A DNA stretch of 24,401 bases from Candidatus Trichofilum aggregatum (GTDB lineage Bacteria; Chloroflexota; Anaerolineae; Promineifilales; Promineifilaceae): contig JADJUV010000114.1 in the NCBI GenBank assembly GCA_016716885.1, positions 1-24,401 of the forward strand. Direction: 5' to 3'. This document shows, piece by piece, positions 1 to 9,500 of this stretch. A program made the translations under genes and the position numbers. Under the pieces are notes generated by a model. It saw only the letters and a list, made by a program, of their open reading frames with translations. It was not told where the DNA came from and searched no databases. The stretch's first letter is position 1. Each line of letters opens with the position of its first letter.

Positions 1-57
1 TGTTCGCCACATTCTAAGAAAAAGCAAAGAACTCTATTTCGTATTGTTAAAGCTATT

Positions 58-62
58 GGAGG
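58..62 (+). promoter_or_regulatory. Ribosome binding site for the GTG-started repeat protein
   Basis: GGAGG lies six bases upstream of the GTG at 69 and decides that start. An overlapping frame beginning with ATG at 44 has no comparable site and gives no sensible protein. No convincing -10/-35 promoter pair was found in the 57 bases before it. Confidence 0.75.
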
Positions 63-68
63 CAAATC

Positions 69-2783
69 GTGATTACTTTTCTTTACTCTCGCAAGAAGTA
101 TCTCTTGATGGTAACTCTGGCTCTCATTATGCTGGTGGGCTCATTGGGCATCACCACACCGGTCAGTGCCAGCGGCACTCCGCTCACAGTAGACCTGAAC
201 CCGGAAACCAGGATATCCCCAGCGTTTCTAATTCAGTTATGGAGCAGCGATGGCACGACCTTGTTTTGGACGGCAGCCAATCAGCACGGTGGCGTCAGAA
301 ACTACGCCGTGACTCCAGGAACCTACGACGTGAAATTCATTCAAGGGCCAAACACGTATGTCCGCGAAGACGTGGATTGCAGTGGCAACTGCACCCTGAA
401 TGATGTCAGCGCGGATCTGACGGTCAATCTAAACGGAAACTGGCCTGCCAGTGTGGCTGTACAACTCCTCGTGAACAACGGCGATCCCATTTGGACAAGC
501 GCCAATCAACAAGGCGGCGAACGCCATTACCGTGTGCTCAAAAATGAGTATGACCTCAAATTGGTGCAAGGGAGCGAGTTTCTGACGGTTGATGTGGATT
601 GTAGCGGTGGTGATTGTGAAGCCACGGGCATTCTCGCGGATATGTCAGTAGACCTGAGCGGAACCTGGATGTCCAGCGTGGCGGTACAACTTCTGATAGA
701 TGAAGGCGCCCCCATCTGGACAGTTGCCAATCAGCACGGAGATGTGCGCCATTACACGGTTCTCAGGAAAGCCTTTGACCTCAAATTGGTGCAGGGGTCA
801 GATACATTCCTCATGGACATGGATTGCAGCGGCGGCAGTTGTGTAGCTGATAACATCGCGGCCGCGCTCACCGTTGATCTCAGTGGAACATGGCTTGCCA
901 GCATATCAGTCCAACTTTTGGTGGAGGGGGGCAGCCCTATCTGGACAGCCGCCAACCAACACGGCGGCGTGCGCCAATACAATGTGTTCAGAAATAATTA
1001 TGACCTCAAACTGGTACAGGGATCGCAAGTCTTCCCCATTGACCTCAACTGCACCGGCGGCAGTTGTACCGCCAGTAACTTTGCGGCCGATCTGACCGTA
1101 GATTTGAGCGGGTCATGGCTTGCCAGCATATCAGTACAACTTTTGGTGGATGGGGGCAGCCCTATCTGGACAGCCGCCAACCAGCATGGCGACGAACGGC
1201 ATTACAACGTATTCAAAACCACTTACGACCTGAAACTGGTGCAAGGGGCGGAGATATTCCCGGTGGATATTGATTGCACCAATGGCAGTTGCACGGCGGG
1301 GGATGTCGCGGCCGCGCTCACCGTTGATCTCAGCGGATCATGGCTTGCCAGTGTGTCGGTGCAACTCCGAGTGGCGGGGGGTGATCCCCTCTGGACAGCC
1401 GCCAATCAACACGGTGGCCTACGCGTCTACAATGTGCTACCAGACACCTATGATGTCAAACTCGTGCAAGGCTCCCTGGTGTTCGATGTAGCAGGACTTG
1501 ATTGTGATGACGATAGCTGTGATGCCGGAGATGTAAGCAGCAACCTCACCGTAAACCTGAGCGGGAGCTGGTTAGCCAGTGTCTCCGTGCAACTTCTCGT
1601 CAACGACGGTGGCCCCATCTGGACAGCCAGTAACCAACATGGTGGTTTACGCAGTTACAATGTGCTACCGGCTACTTATGACCTCAAATTGGTTCAAGGT
1701 GCCAAAACCCTCGATATTGCCAATCTCAACTGCACGGGCGCAACCTGCAACGCGGGTGATTTTGTGGCTAACCTGGCGATTGAGTTGAGCGGAACCTGGC
1801 CGGCCAGCATCGCGGCCGCGCTCCACATTAACGACGCCACGCCCAACAGTGCCGGAGCCTTAATCTGGTCGGCGTCCAATCAACATGGCGCGTTACGCAA
1901 CTATAATGTACTCAAGAATTTTTATGATGTTCGGTTGAGTATCGGGGCCAATGCCTACATTTGGGACGCCGTGGACTGCACCGGAGAAACCTGTACTCTG
2001 GACAAGTCCGGTTTGACGGTAGATTTCCCCGGCATCAGCAGTGTCCATGTGTATCTCTACCATAGCGATAATGGCGCGGGCACAGTGTCCGGTGCGGTCA
2101 TCGCCTCGCAACTGTACAAGGACAATCAAGCCATCTTCACCAATCTAACCAACGGCAAATATGATGTCAGGCTGGTTAAGGGGGCGAAGACGTTGATCGT
2201 TGACAATGTGATTGTGTTGGGGAACTTTGCCAACGCTGGCACCCTCATATCCACGCTCACCGTCAACTTCCCCGGTATCAACACGGTTCACACCTACGTC
2301 AAAGTGGATGATGGAACCGTTGGCACGGCGGTTGGCGGTGATGTTGAGCAAAGTCTCTACAAGACCGATAACACCACTATCGTTGTTCTCAAGGGCATGT
2401 ATGATGTACGCATCACCAAAGGGGCGTCTATTTACCTCAGAGATGCGGTGAACTGCACGACCGATTGTGTGGTGACAGACATCGTCTCCACCCTGACGGT
2501 CAATTTCCCCGGCATCAACACGGTTCACACCTATGTCAAAGTTGATGATGGAACCGCCGGCACAGCCGTTGGCGGTGATGTTGACAGCAGTCTGTACAAG
2601 ACCGATAGCACGTTCATCGTTGTCCTCAAGGGCATGTACGATGTACGCATCACCAAAGGGGCTCAGGCCTACCTCAAAGATGCGGTAGGATTGCACGACC
2701 GATTGTCTCATCACGGACATCGTCTCTACACTGACCGTCAACTTCCCGGTCTCCAGCGTTCATACCTACGTCAAAGTGGATGA
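69..2783 (+). CDS. Secreted repeat protein, intact 5' part (signal peptide, 8 class I and first class II repeats)
   Basis: The GTG start at 69 has a strong GGAGG site. Residues 1-35 form a Sec signal peptide: basic YSRKK, then a hydrophobic core, then a VSA-S cleavage site. From residue 39 there are eight class I repeats of about 75 residues (core: LTVDLSGSW, SVQLLV, IWTAANQHGG, YDLKLVQG, a DC-x3/4-C pair). From residue 649 there are class II repeats (LTVNFPGI, VHTYVKVDDG, GGDVDSSLYKTD, YDVRITKGA, C-x2/3-C). The paired cysteines suggest an oxidising extracytoplasmic location and one disulfide per repeat. The last roughly 33 residues of this frame (from about 2688) are out of frame because of a one-base insertion; the true protein continues to 5243. 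No catalytic motif is visible. A cell-surface or matrix structural or adhesive role is inferred, not shown. No named family was recognised for the repeats. Confidence 0.8.
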   Translation: MITFLYSRKKYLLMVTLALIMLVGSLGITTPVSASGTPLTVDLNPETRISPAFLIQLWSSDGTTLFWTAANQHGGVRNYAVTPGTYDVKFIQGPNTYVREDVDCSGNCTLNDVSADLTVNLNGNWPASVAVQLLVNNGDPIWTSANQQGGERHYRVLKNEYDLKLVQGSEFLTVDVDCSGGDCEATGILADMSVDLSGTWMSSVAVQLLIDEGAPIWTVANQHGDVRHYTVLRKAFDLKLVQGSDTFLMDMDCSGGSCVADNIAAALTVDLSGTWLASISVQLLVEGGSPIWTAANQHGGVRQYNVFRNNYDLKLVQGSQVFPIDLNCTGGSCTASNFAADLTVDLSGSWLASISVQLLVDGGSPIWTAANQHGDERHYNVFKTTYDLKLVQGAEIFPVDIDCTNGSCTAGDVAAALTVDLSGSWLASVSVQLRVAGGDPLWTAANQHGGLRVYNVLPDTYDVKLVQGSLVFDVAGLDCDDDSCDAGDVSSNLTVNLSGSWLASVSVQLLVNDGGPIWTASNQHGGLRSYNVLPATYDLKLVQGAKTLDIANLNCTGATCNAGDFVANLAIELSGTWPASIAAALHINDATPNSAGALIWSASNQHGALRNYNVLKNFYDVRLSIGANAYIWDAVDCTGETCTLDKSGLTVDFPGISSVHVYLYHSDNGAGTVSGAVIASQLYKDNQAIFTNLTNGKYDVRLVKGAKTLIVDNVIVLGNFANAGTLISTLTVNFPGINTVHTYVKVDDGTVGTAVGGDVEQSLYKTDNTTIVVLKGMYDVRITKGASIYLRDAVNCTTDCVVTDIVSTLTVNFPGINTVHTYVKVDDGTAGTAVGGDVDSSLYKTDSTFIVVLKGMYDVRITKGAQAYLKDAVGLHDRLSHHGHRLYTDRQLPGLQRSYLRQSG
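183..2012 (+). repeat. Class I protein-repeat array (8 units)
   Basis: There are eight tandem units of about 75 codons (225 bp). The most conserved block reads WTAANQHGG followed by YDLKLVQG. Units 4 and 5 are nearly identical in DNA over 889-958 and 1114-1183 (70 bases, 2 differences), which indicates recent duplication or conversion. Unit 1 is the most diverged. Unit 8 is transitional: it has a longer loop and a DAVDCTG ending like class II. Three GCGGCCGC octamers (858, 1308, 1812) fall at unit borders and encode Ala-Ala-Ala. Confidence 0.9.
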
Positions 2784-4874
2784 CGGAACCCCAACGCAGC
2801 CACGGGCGGTGATGTTGACAGCAGTCTCTACAAAGCGGATGGCACAACCATTGTGGTGCTTCAAGGTCTCTATGATATCCGCGTAACGAAGGGTGCCCAG
2901 GTCAACCTCTATGACGCTATTGATTGCACCAGTGGTGGTCCTTGCCTGGTGGACAACATCGTCAAAACATTGACCATCAACTTCCCCGGCATTAGCAGTG
3001 TCCATTCTTATGTCAAAGTGAACGACAATATAGCCAACTCAGCCACTGGCGGCGACGTAGACAGCAGTCTCTACAAGACCGATGGCACAACCATCGTCGT
3101 GCTGAAAGGGCTATACGATGTACGGGTTACCAAAGGGGCACAGGCTAACATTTACGACGCCGTGGATTGCACCGACAGCGGAGCTTGTCTCGTAGATAAC
3201 ATCGTCGCCACCCTGACCATCAAGTTCCCTGGCATGACCAGTGTTCATAACTACATCAAAGTGCCGGATGGCCTTAATAATTCAGCCACCGGTGGTGATG
3301 TTGACTCGCGGCTGTATCAAAACAACGAAACCGTCCTGGCGGTGTTGAAAGGTTTCTATGATGTCCGCATCGTCAAAGGAGTGACTCCTTCATCTACGAC
3401 AATGTGGACTGCACCGGCAACACCTGCACCCTGGATAAATCCCTGACGGTGAACTTCCCGGCATCAGCAGTGTGCATACCTACGTCTACCCCAGCAACAA
3501 CGTCGCGGGCACGGTCAGCGGCTCCCCGGTTGGCTCCCAGACCTACAAGACTGATCAGGCCGTTTTTGCCAATCTCGCTCAATGGCGTTTATGACGTGAA
3601 GGTGGTGAAAGGGGCCGAGGTTAAGATTATTGACAACGTACCGTACTGGGCAATTGGGCGGCGGTCAACAACATTGTTGCCACCCTGACGGTGAACTTCC
3701 CCGGCATCGCCAGCGTTCACACCTACATCGAAAGTGAATAATGGGGTCGTGGGACGGCTACCGGTGGTGACGTAGACAACCGCACCTACAAAACAGGTCA
3801 GGCCGTACTGGTCGTTCTGCGCGATGTGTACGACATCAAAGTCGTGAAAGGGCCGAAGTTCAGATCATGGATGCGGTGAACTGCAACGGCGCGACCTGTA
3901 CCGTGAATAACATCGTCGCCACCTTGGACGATCAACTTCCCTGGCATCGCCAGTGTTCACAGCTACGTCAAAGTAAACGATGGCATGGCGGAAGCGCTAT
4001 CGGTGGTGATGTAGACAATCGCACCTACAAAACGGACCTGGCTGAACTGGTCGTTCTACGTAGTACCTACGATGTAAAGGTGGTGAAAGGCGCGGCCGTC
4101 AAGATCATTGACAACGTCAATTGCACCGGGGCGACCTGCACCGTTGACAACATCGTTGCCACCCTGACGATTAACTTCCCCGGCATCGCCAGCGTTCACA
4201 GCTATGTGAAGGTGAATGATGGGCAAGAAGGTAGTGCCACCGGAGGTGATGTAGACAATCGCACTTACAAAACCGACGTGGCAGTGTTGGTAGTTCTACA
4301 GGATGTGTATGATGTAAGGATCATAAAAGGGGCACAGGCCATTATTGTGGATGCGGTGAACTGCAACGCGGCCGCGTGCCAGATCAATGACATCGTCGCC
4401 ACATTAACCATCGAGTTCCCCGGCATCTCCAGCGTCCACACCTACGTTAAGGTCAACGACAACACAGCCAACACAGCCAGTGGCGGCGACGTTGACAACC
4501 GCACCTACAAAACCGATGCGGTGACACTGGCCGTGCTGCGGACGTATTACGATGTCCGCATTGTCAAAGGGGCCTCAGTTTACATTGCCGATGCGGTAAA
4601 TTGCACCGGTGCGACCTTGTCATCACCAGACATCGTCGCCACGCTCACGGTCAACTCCCCCGGCGTCAGCCACGTGCATACCTATATCAAACTGAACGAT
4701 GGTATACCCGGCACAGCCAATGGCGCTGATGTGGACAACCGCACCTACAAAGCAATCAGGTCATTCTGGCAGTACTGCGCGGCATATGATGTCCGTGTGG
4801 TGAAAGGCTCCCAGGTCAACATCTTCGATGCGGTAAACTGTACCGGAGCCACCTGCGAGATCAACAATATGGTG
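2013..4874 (+). repeat. Class II protein-repeat array (12 units)
   Basis: Twelve tandem units of about 78-80 codons can be read once indels are corrected. The consensus blocks are LTVNFPGISSVHTYVKVNDG, GGDVDNRTYKTD, VVLRxxYDVRVVKGA, and DAVNCTGATC followed by xxDIVA. Both classes share the YDV(K/R)-x2-KG and C-x2/4-C blocks, so class II probably arose from class I. Two units (the first and seventh) replace the cysteine pair with an LGN-containing loop. The array is intact to about 2687 and again from about 3990, and is broken by indels in between and once more near 4751-4787. Confidence 0.88.
2686..4790 (+). pseudogene. Indel-ridden middle of the secreted repeat protein
   Basis: Aligning the repeats to each other shows about 13 one-base changes. 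Extra bases lie near 2688, 3578, 3730, 3926 and 4784. Missing bases lie near 2792, 3383, 3458, 3643, 3752, 3851, 3989 and 4751. The net change is -3, so the frame at the end (3867-5243) equals the frame at the start. Several lie in short C or G runs, for example TTCCCGG for TTCCCCGG, or a G run one base short. Between the indels the codons still encode repeat consensus with mainly synonymous differences and no in-frame stop. This fits very recent breakage or sequencing/assembly error in a repetitive stretch better than old decay. If the indels are real, the product stops at 2783 without the C-terminal domain. Confidence 0.7.
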
Positions 4875-5243
4875 ACAGGCAGCGGCACACTTGAGGCAAC
4901 GTATGGCTCACCCACCGTCGAATTCAACACCAACGCCGCTCCGGTGGGCACATTCAGCATCGTGTATCCGAGTGGTACGGGGCACAGCTATGCAGGGGCT
5001 GTCGTCAGTGGGCAGGTGGTCTGCGTCCGGTTCGACGGTAACACAGCTTATGTAGCCGGAAAGGTAACCGCCTCCAACTCCGCTACCTGGTTGGTGAACC
5101 AGTATGTACGCTTTGGCGTTCAGGATGGGGGCACAGATGGCCTGAATTACACCGTCGGTGAGAACGGGATGCCCGATTGCGCCACATTCACACACTCCGC
5201 CGAGCTACCTCTGGTGGCTGGCGACTTTGCGCTTCTGCCGTAA
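3867..5243 (+). CDS. 3' part of the secreted repeat protein with C-terminal domain
   Basis: This is the continuation of the 69-2783 gene in the same frame, not an independent gene; the apparent ATG at 3867 lies inside a repeat (MDAVNCNG). It contains the last class II units (with a +1/-1 pair near 3926 and 3989 and a -1/+1 pair near 4751 and 4784). After residue ~336 comes a domain of about 120 residues at 4875-5243, with GTFSIVYPSG, a VVCVRFDGNTAYVAG block, and VRFGVQDGG near the end. That pattern resembles the small beta-rich post-COAP-1 type domain found at the ends of secreted actinobacterial and chloroflexal proteins; this identification is tentative. No LPXTG or other sorting signal follows. 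The TAA stop is 37 bp before a strong terminator. Confidence 0.65.
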   Translation: MDAVNCNGATCTVNNIVATLDDQLPWHRQCSQLRQSKRWHGGSAIGGDVDNRTYKTDLAELVVLRSTYDVKVVKGAAVKIIDNVNCTGATCTVDNIVATLTINFPGIASVHSYVKVNDGQEGSATGGDVDNRTYKTDVAVLVVLQDVYDVRIIKGAQAIIVDAVNCNAAACQINDIVATLTIEFPGISSVHTYVKVNDNTANTASGGDVDNRTYKTDAVTLAVLRTYYDVRIVKGASVYIADAVNCTGATLSSPDIVATLTVNSPGVSHVHTYIKLNDGIPGTANGADVDNRTYKAIRSFWQYCAAYDVRVVKGSQVNIFDAVNCTGATCEINNMVTGSGTLEATYGSPTVEFNTNAAPVGTFSIVYPSGTGHSYAGAVVSGQVVCVRFDGNTAYVAGKVTASNSATWLVNQYVRFGVQDGGTDGLNYTVGENGMPDCATFTHSAELPLVAGDFALLP

Positions 5244-5280
5244 CCACCGTTGACCCGATCCTCAACTTTTTCCGTGGTAG

Positions 5281-5316
5281 AAATAAGCGGGGCTGAAAAG
5301 CTCCGCTTATTTTTTT
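5281..5316 (+). terminator. Rho-independent terminator of the repeat-protein gene
   Basis: A 12-bp stem (5281-5292 with 5301-5312, one G-T pair) has an 8-base loop and runs into a tract of seven T. It lies 37 bp after the stop codon at 5243. Confidence 0.93.
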
Positions 5317-5763
5317 GTAACGAATGACCAATTTCATGGGACAAGGATGAACACAGATTTCATGGATTAAAAAAGCAAAAATCGGAAGCCCTTATCGTGT
5401 TGTTATCACTTTTAAGAGAAAGATTTGGAGTACAGGCAATCCTTGTGGTTGCCCTCTCGTGGCAGGGCAGGCACAAGGCCAGCCTATACCCCACGAAATC
5501 CCCAAAACTCACACCCTTGATACTGTCAAGTCCTGAAATATTTTTCCAGGTAACCCGCAAGGTCACAAACCGCCCCGCCGCCCCTCTACCCGTTTCCCGC
5601 GTCCCCTTTGTGTCGCAGGCCTGCCAGTTGGCGATTATGATGGTACACGCGGCCGCGGGCCAATCCTTCCCCTCTTCATGAGCGTTGAGCGACCAAGACC
5701 AAAAGGATATCGCACCATGAAGTGCAAAGCCGTCAAGCGAAAATGCTGACGTTCTTTAGTGCC

Positions 5764-5964
5764 TTAACGTTTAGGGGACAAGCGAGAATATTGCCATATG
5801 ATATAAATCATCCTCTTTAGCAGCCTTTCATCAATTGTTCCTTTGTCATAATACTTTATTCTATTCTTCAATCGGTATACCCGCTCGATTTGGCTTACCT
5901 CAAGGCCAACAATTTGTTGGAGAGTGCCTAAAAGTCAGTCTTCTGGCCATTGGTCTATCACCAT
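5764..5964 (-). pseudogene. Possible remnant of a small gene, interrupted by TGA
   Basis: On the minus strand an ATG at 5964 opens a frame that meets TGA at 5937-5935. The frame then continues for 55 codons to TAA at 5764. The downstream part has coding-like composition (IVGLEVSQIERVYRLKNR, then a KYYDKGTIDERLLKR segment): amphipathic, basic and helix-forming. No family was recognised. It could be a decayed gene, or a chance open stretch. Confidence 0.3.
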
Positions 5965-6036
5965 ATTCACAGGGCACAAAATCGTTTGACGATTAAAAGT
6001 CATATTTTTCCCACAGTCTGTTTGGGAGTGAGACAA

Positions 6037-6277
6037 ATGAATGACAAACAGTCGCAGGTAACGATCCCTTCACCCTTACCCCAGAGCCTCGCCAGGTTTC
6101 TTTGCTCAAGCCTAAGTTCGCCTACGCTTCTTTGCCAGCCTGGATCAGTTCAACCGGGTCATTCCGGGACAAGATCTGCAACGGCTGATGCGATATGCCC
6201 CTAACACGTTAAGTAAATTTGAAAATGTTTCCCAACAAAAACGGGGAGATACCATAACTGTCCATCACACCGGCTGA
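6037..6277 (+). pseudogene. Possible remnant of a small gene (frame disrupted)
   Basis: An ATG at 6037 is preceded by GGAG at an 8-base spacing and starts MNDKQSQVTIPSPLPQSLAR. Near 6100-6112 the coding-like reading moves to another frame after an in-frame TAA. It continues as FFASLDQFNRVIPGQDLQRL and further, to TGA at 6275. The good ribosome site plus plausible protein on both sides of the break suggests a decayed gene of about 78 codons. No family was recognised; chance cannot be excluded. Confidence 0.3.
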
Positions 6278-6533
6278 CAATCCGCCTGGGTAAGCCTGCT
6301 TCTTATGTGGGTAAGCATTCAGTCTTCAAGGATCTTCCAGAAATTAGAGGGTTGACACCCTATGGAAAGGAAACCGCAGTGGTATCCCTGGTCCGCGGCA
6401 AGGCACAGGTCACCCCCACCAGATTATGCAGATAAGCTGTTCGGTGTTTTTCAACCATGGTGGGAAAACCTGGGCTGAGGGAGCGATAGATCGCGGCGCG
6501 ACATTTTTTTCTTGTTGCCGCAATCCGTTCAAT

Positions 6534-6537
6534 GAGG
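6534..6537 (+). promoter_or_regulatory. Ribosome binding site choosing the second ATG of the sensor kinase
   Basis: GAGG lies six bases upstream of the ATG at 6544 and overlaps the alternative ATG at 6532. The 6532 ATG has no purine-rich site before it, so 6544 is preferred; the difference is only four residues. Confidence 0.55.
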
Positions 6538-6543
6538 CGAAAA

Positions 6544-9500
6544 ATGATAACACTCAAGCCGTTCGTCTTGCGGATGCCTCTGAGAATCGTTATCGGTGCG
6601 GCAATACTGTTGCTCCTAAACTCATTGTCCCTGTCTGTGCTTGCCTGGCATGATCCAGAACCGCAAATCCTGCCGGTGACTGCCGGTAAAAATTCCCTGT
6701 TGCCCCCCCCAAATGCACCAGACCTCAAATTCACCCACCTCTCCCTTGAAGATGGGTTATCCCAAACGACCATAAATTCCCTCCTTCAGGACAGCCGTGG
6801 CTTCATGTGGTTTGGGACGCAAGATGGCCTTAACCGGTACGATGGCTACAGCTTTGTCGTGTACCGTCATGATCCCAACGACCTGAACAGCCTGGGCGAC
6901 AACCGGATCCGGGTTATCGTAGAAGATGCCTCAGGCATGCTCTGGATTGGCACGGAAGCAGGAGGGTTGAACAAATATGACCCAGGCACAGATACCTTTA
7001 CCCGCTACAGGCATGACCCTGACGACCCGAACAGCCTGAAAAATAACAGGGTTTGGAGTATTGGGCAGGGCGAGGCGGGTCTCTTATGGCTTTACATGGA
7101 TGATGGTTGGTTGAGCCAGTTTGACCCCAACAGCGAAACCTTCACCCATTATCAGTTCGCCCCATCTGAGCTAACGAATCCCGCCACCGGACAAAATATC
7201 AAGGCACTTTATCAGGACAAGCGTGGCATCATTTGGCTGAGCCATGACAAAGATGGCCTGGTCAGCTTTAACCGGGATACAGGTCAGTTTACCTATTTCC
7301 TTCATAATCCAGAGGATGCTACCACAATTGGCATTGGTGAAGTCCTGAATATCTATGAGGATAAAGCCGGTAACTTGTGGATTTCCACCGAAGGGGGCGG
7401 GCTTAATCTGTTGGATCGTGCCAGCGGGCAATTTACCCATTTTCAGGTTGACCCTGATGATCCGTACAGCCTCAGCGATAATACGGCCCGCCAGGTTTAC
7501 CAGGACCACACAGGTACGTATTGGGTGGCTACCGCGAAAGGGCTAAATCTGTTTGATCCAGCAACCGGACAATTCATTCGCTACCAGAAAGACCCCACCA
7601 ATCCTTATGCTTTGTCTGATGACAATATTAATACCATCTATGAAGATCGTGGCGGTGTCCTTTGGCTAGGAACCAACGGCGGGGGAATTAACAAACTCGA
7701 TCTGGGGGGAATACAGTTTACGCATTACAGAAATTCGCCAGACAATCCCAACAGCTTAAGCACCAGTTACATCTATTCCATTTATGAAGATCAAGACGGC
7801 ATCTTGTGGGTGGGTGGCGAGGACGGGGTCTTGAACCGCTTTGACCGGGCCAACAATCACGTAACCCGCTACGAACCGGATGCCGAGGATCCACACGCTC
7901 TTAACGAAAGCTGGTCGGTTAGTGCGATTTATGAAGATAGTACCGGCGCATTTTGGGTTGGCACGTTCGGCGGGGGGTTGCACACGTTTGACCGGAATAC
8001 GGAACGATTTGAACGGTACCTGCACAACCCGGACGAGCCGCACAGCATAGCCAGTGACACTATCCTGGCAATCTATGAGGACAGCACCGGTAATTTATGG
8101 GTGGGTACAGATGGGGGCGGGATCAACCGCTTTGACCGTCAGACCCGATGGTTTCATCACTACCTGTCTGATCCTGGCAATCCGAATAACTTTTATCCCG
8201 GTACGGTCAGAGGCATCTATGAAGATCAGTTCGGATTTTTATGGCTAACCAGTTGGATAGAAGGGTTGACCCGCTTTGATCCAAAGGCAGAGCAGTCTGT
8301 GAGCTACCGCCATGATCCCGATAACCCACAAAGTCTAAGCCGCGGAGAGGTCTATGTCGTTCATGAAGATCAGGATGGCATCCTATGGGTAGGCACAAGC
8401 AGTGGACTGGATCAGTTTGACCGCCGGACTGAAACCTTTCGCCATTACACAGAAGAAGACGGCCTGCCCAATAGCGTTATTTACGCCATTATGGAAGATG
8501 CCTCTGGCAATTTGTGGCTTTCAACGAACAAAGGGGTGTCAAAATTCGATCCGCGTACCGAAACGTTCCAAAACTACAATGTTTTTGATGGCTTGCAAAG
8601 TGACGAGTTCAATCAAAATGCTTTTTGCCAAAGCCATAGCGGGGAGATGTTCTTTGGCGGTATTAACGGTCTGAACGCTTTCTACCCCGAACAGATCACC
8701 GACAACCCCTATCGCCCTCCGGTCATCCTGACCGACTTACAACTCTTCAATCAATCTGTCGCTATCGGTAAAGATTCTATTCTGCAAAAGGCCATCTGGG
8801 AAACGGAACAGATTACGCTGAACTACGATCAGGACGTTTTTTCTCTCGCGTTTGCGGCCCTCAGTTATGCCGCCCCGGAAGAGAACCGGTATCGCTACAA
8901 ACTGGAAGGGTTTGACGATCAATGGAATGAGGTGGATGCCACACGTCGCTTTGCCACCTACACCAGCTTACCCCCAGATGATTATATCTTTCGCGTTCAG
9001 GGAGCGAATGAAGATGGCGTGTGGAACGAAGAAGGGGTGTCATTCCGCATTACTATCACGCCGCCCTGGTGGGAAACATGGGGGTTCCGCATCCTGGCGG
9101 GGCTGATGGTAATGGGTCTGGTTGCCGCCGGGTACGGGTATCGTGTGAGGAGCCTGCGCCAGAGAACCCGGGAGCTTGAGCGTGAAGTGGCGGTACGCAC
9201 CTGGGAATTGACCGATGCGAACCAACAGTTGCAGGTTGCCGAGGAAGCCGCTGAGCAAGCCCGACAGCTTGCCGAGGCGGCCAACCAGGCGAAAAGTGTC
9301 TTCCTGGCGAACATGAGCCACGAACTGCGTACCCCCCTCAACGCCATCCTGGGTTATGCCGACATCCTCAAGCGGCGCACTGACCACACTGGCCCCCTGG
9401 CTGATGGGTTAACCATCATCGAACAAAGCGGTGAGCACCTGCTGACCCTCATCAATGATGTGCTTGACCTGGCCAAGATCGAGGCGGGCAAGATGGACTT

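Larger units (their letters stand above)
5317..6531. other. Intergenic region of about 1.2 kb with no intact gene
   Basis: No convincing complete gene was found. It contains a GGCAA...TTGCC hairpin around 5435-5456 next to a related GGCAGGCACAAGG segment, which looks like a short dispersed intergenic repeat. One GCGGCCGC lies at 5649-5656, and this is the only copy outside a gene. Two decayed-looking small reading frames are listed separately. The region just before the kinase (6278-6531) holds a TTGACA at 6354 without a well-spaced -10 box, and a T-run at 6514-6520 without a stem. Confidence 0.6.

Noticed and set aside
44..403. Overlapping ATG-started frame at the left edge
   Set aside because: It overlaps the GTG-started signal-peptide protein, has no ribosome site and no sensible composition.
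2145..2741. 198-codon minus-strand frame across the repeat gene
   Set aside because: It is a periodic antisense shadow of class II repeats; the plus strand has the signal peptide, conserved repeats and terminator.
5397..5681. 94-codon plus-strand frame in the spacer
   Set aside because: It has no ribosome site, crosses the hairpin-like intergenic repeat, and shows no protein-like pattern.
6352..6390. TTGACA as a sigma-70 promoter for the sensor kinase
   Set aside because: No acceptable -10 box at 16-18 bases; the AGGGT...ACCCT palindrome around it is short.
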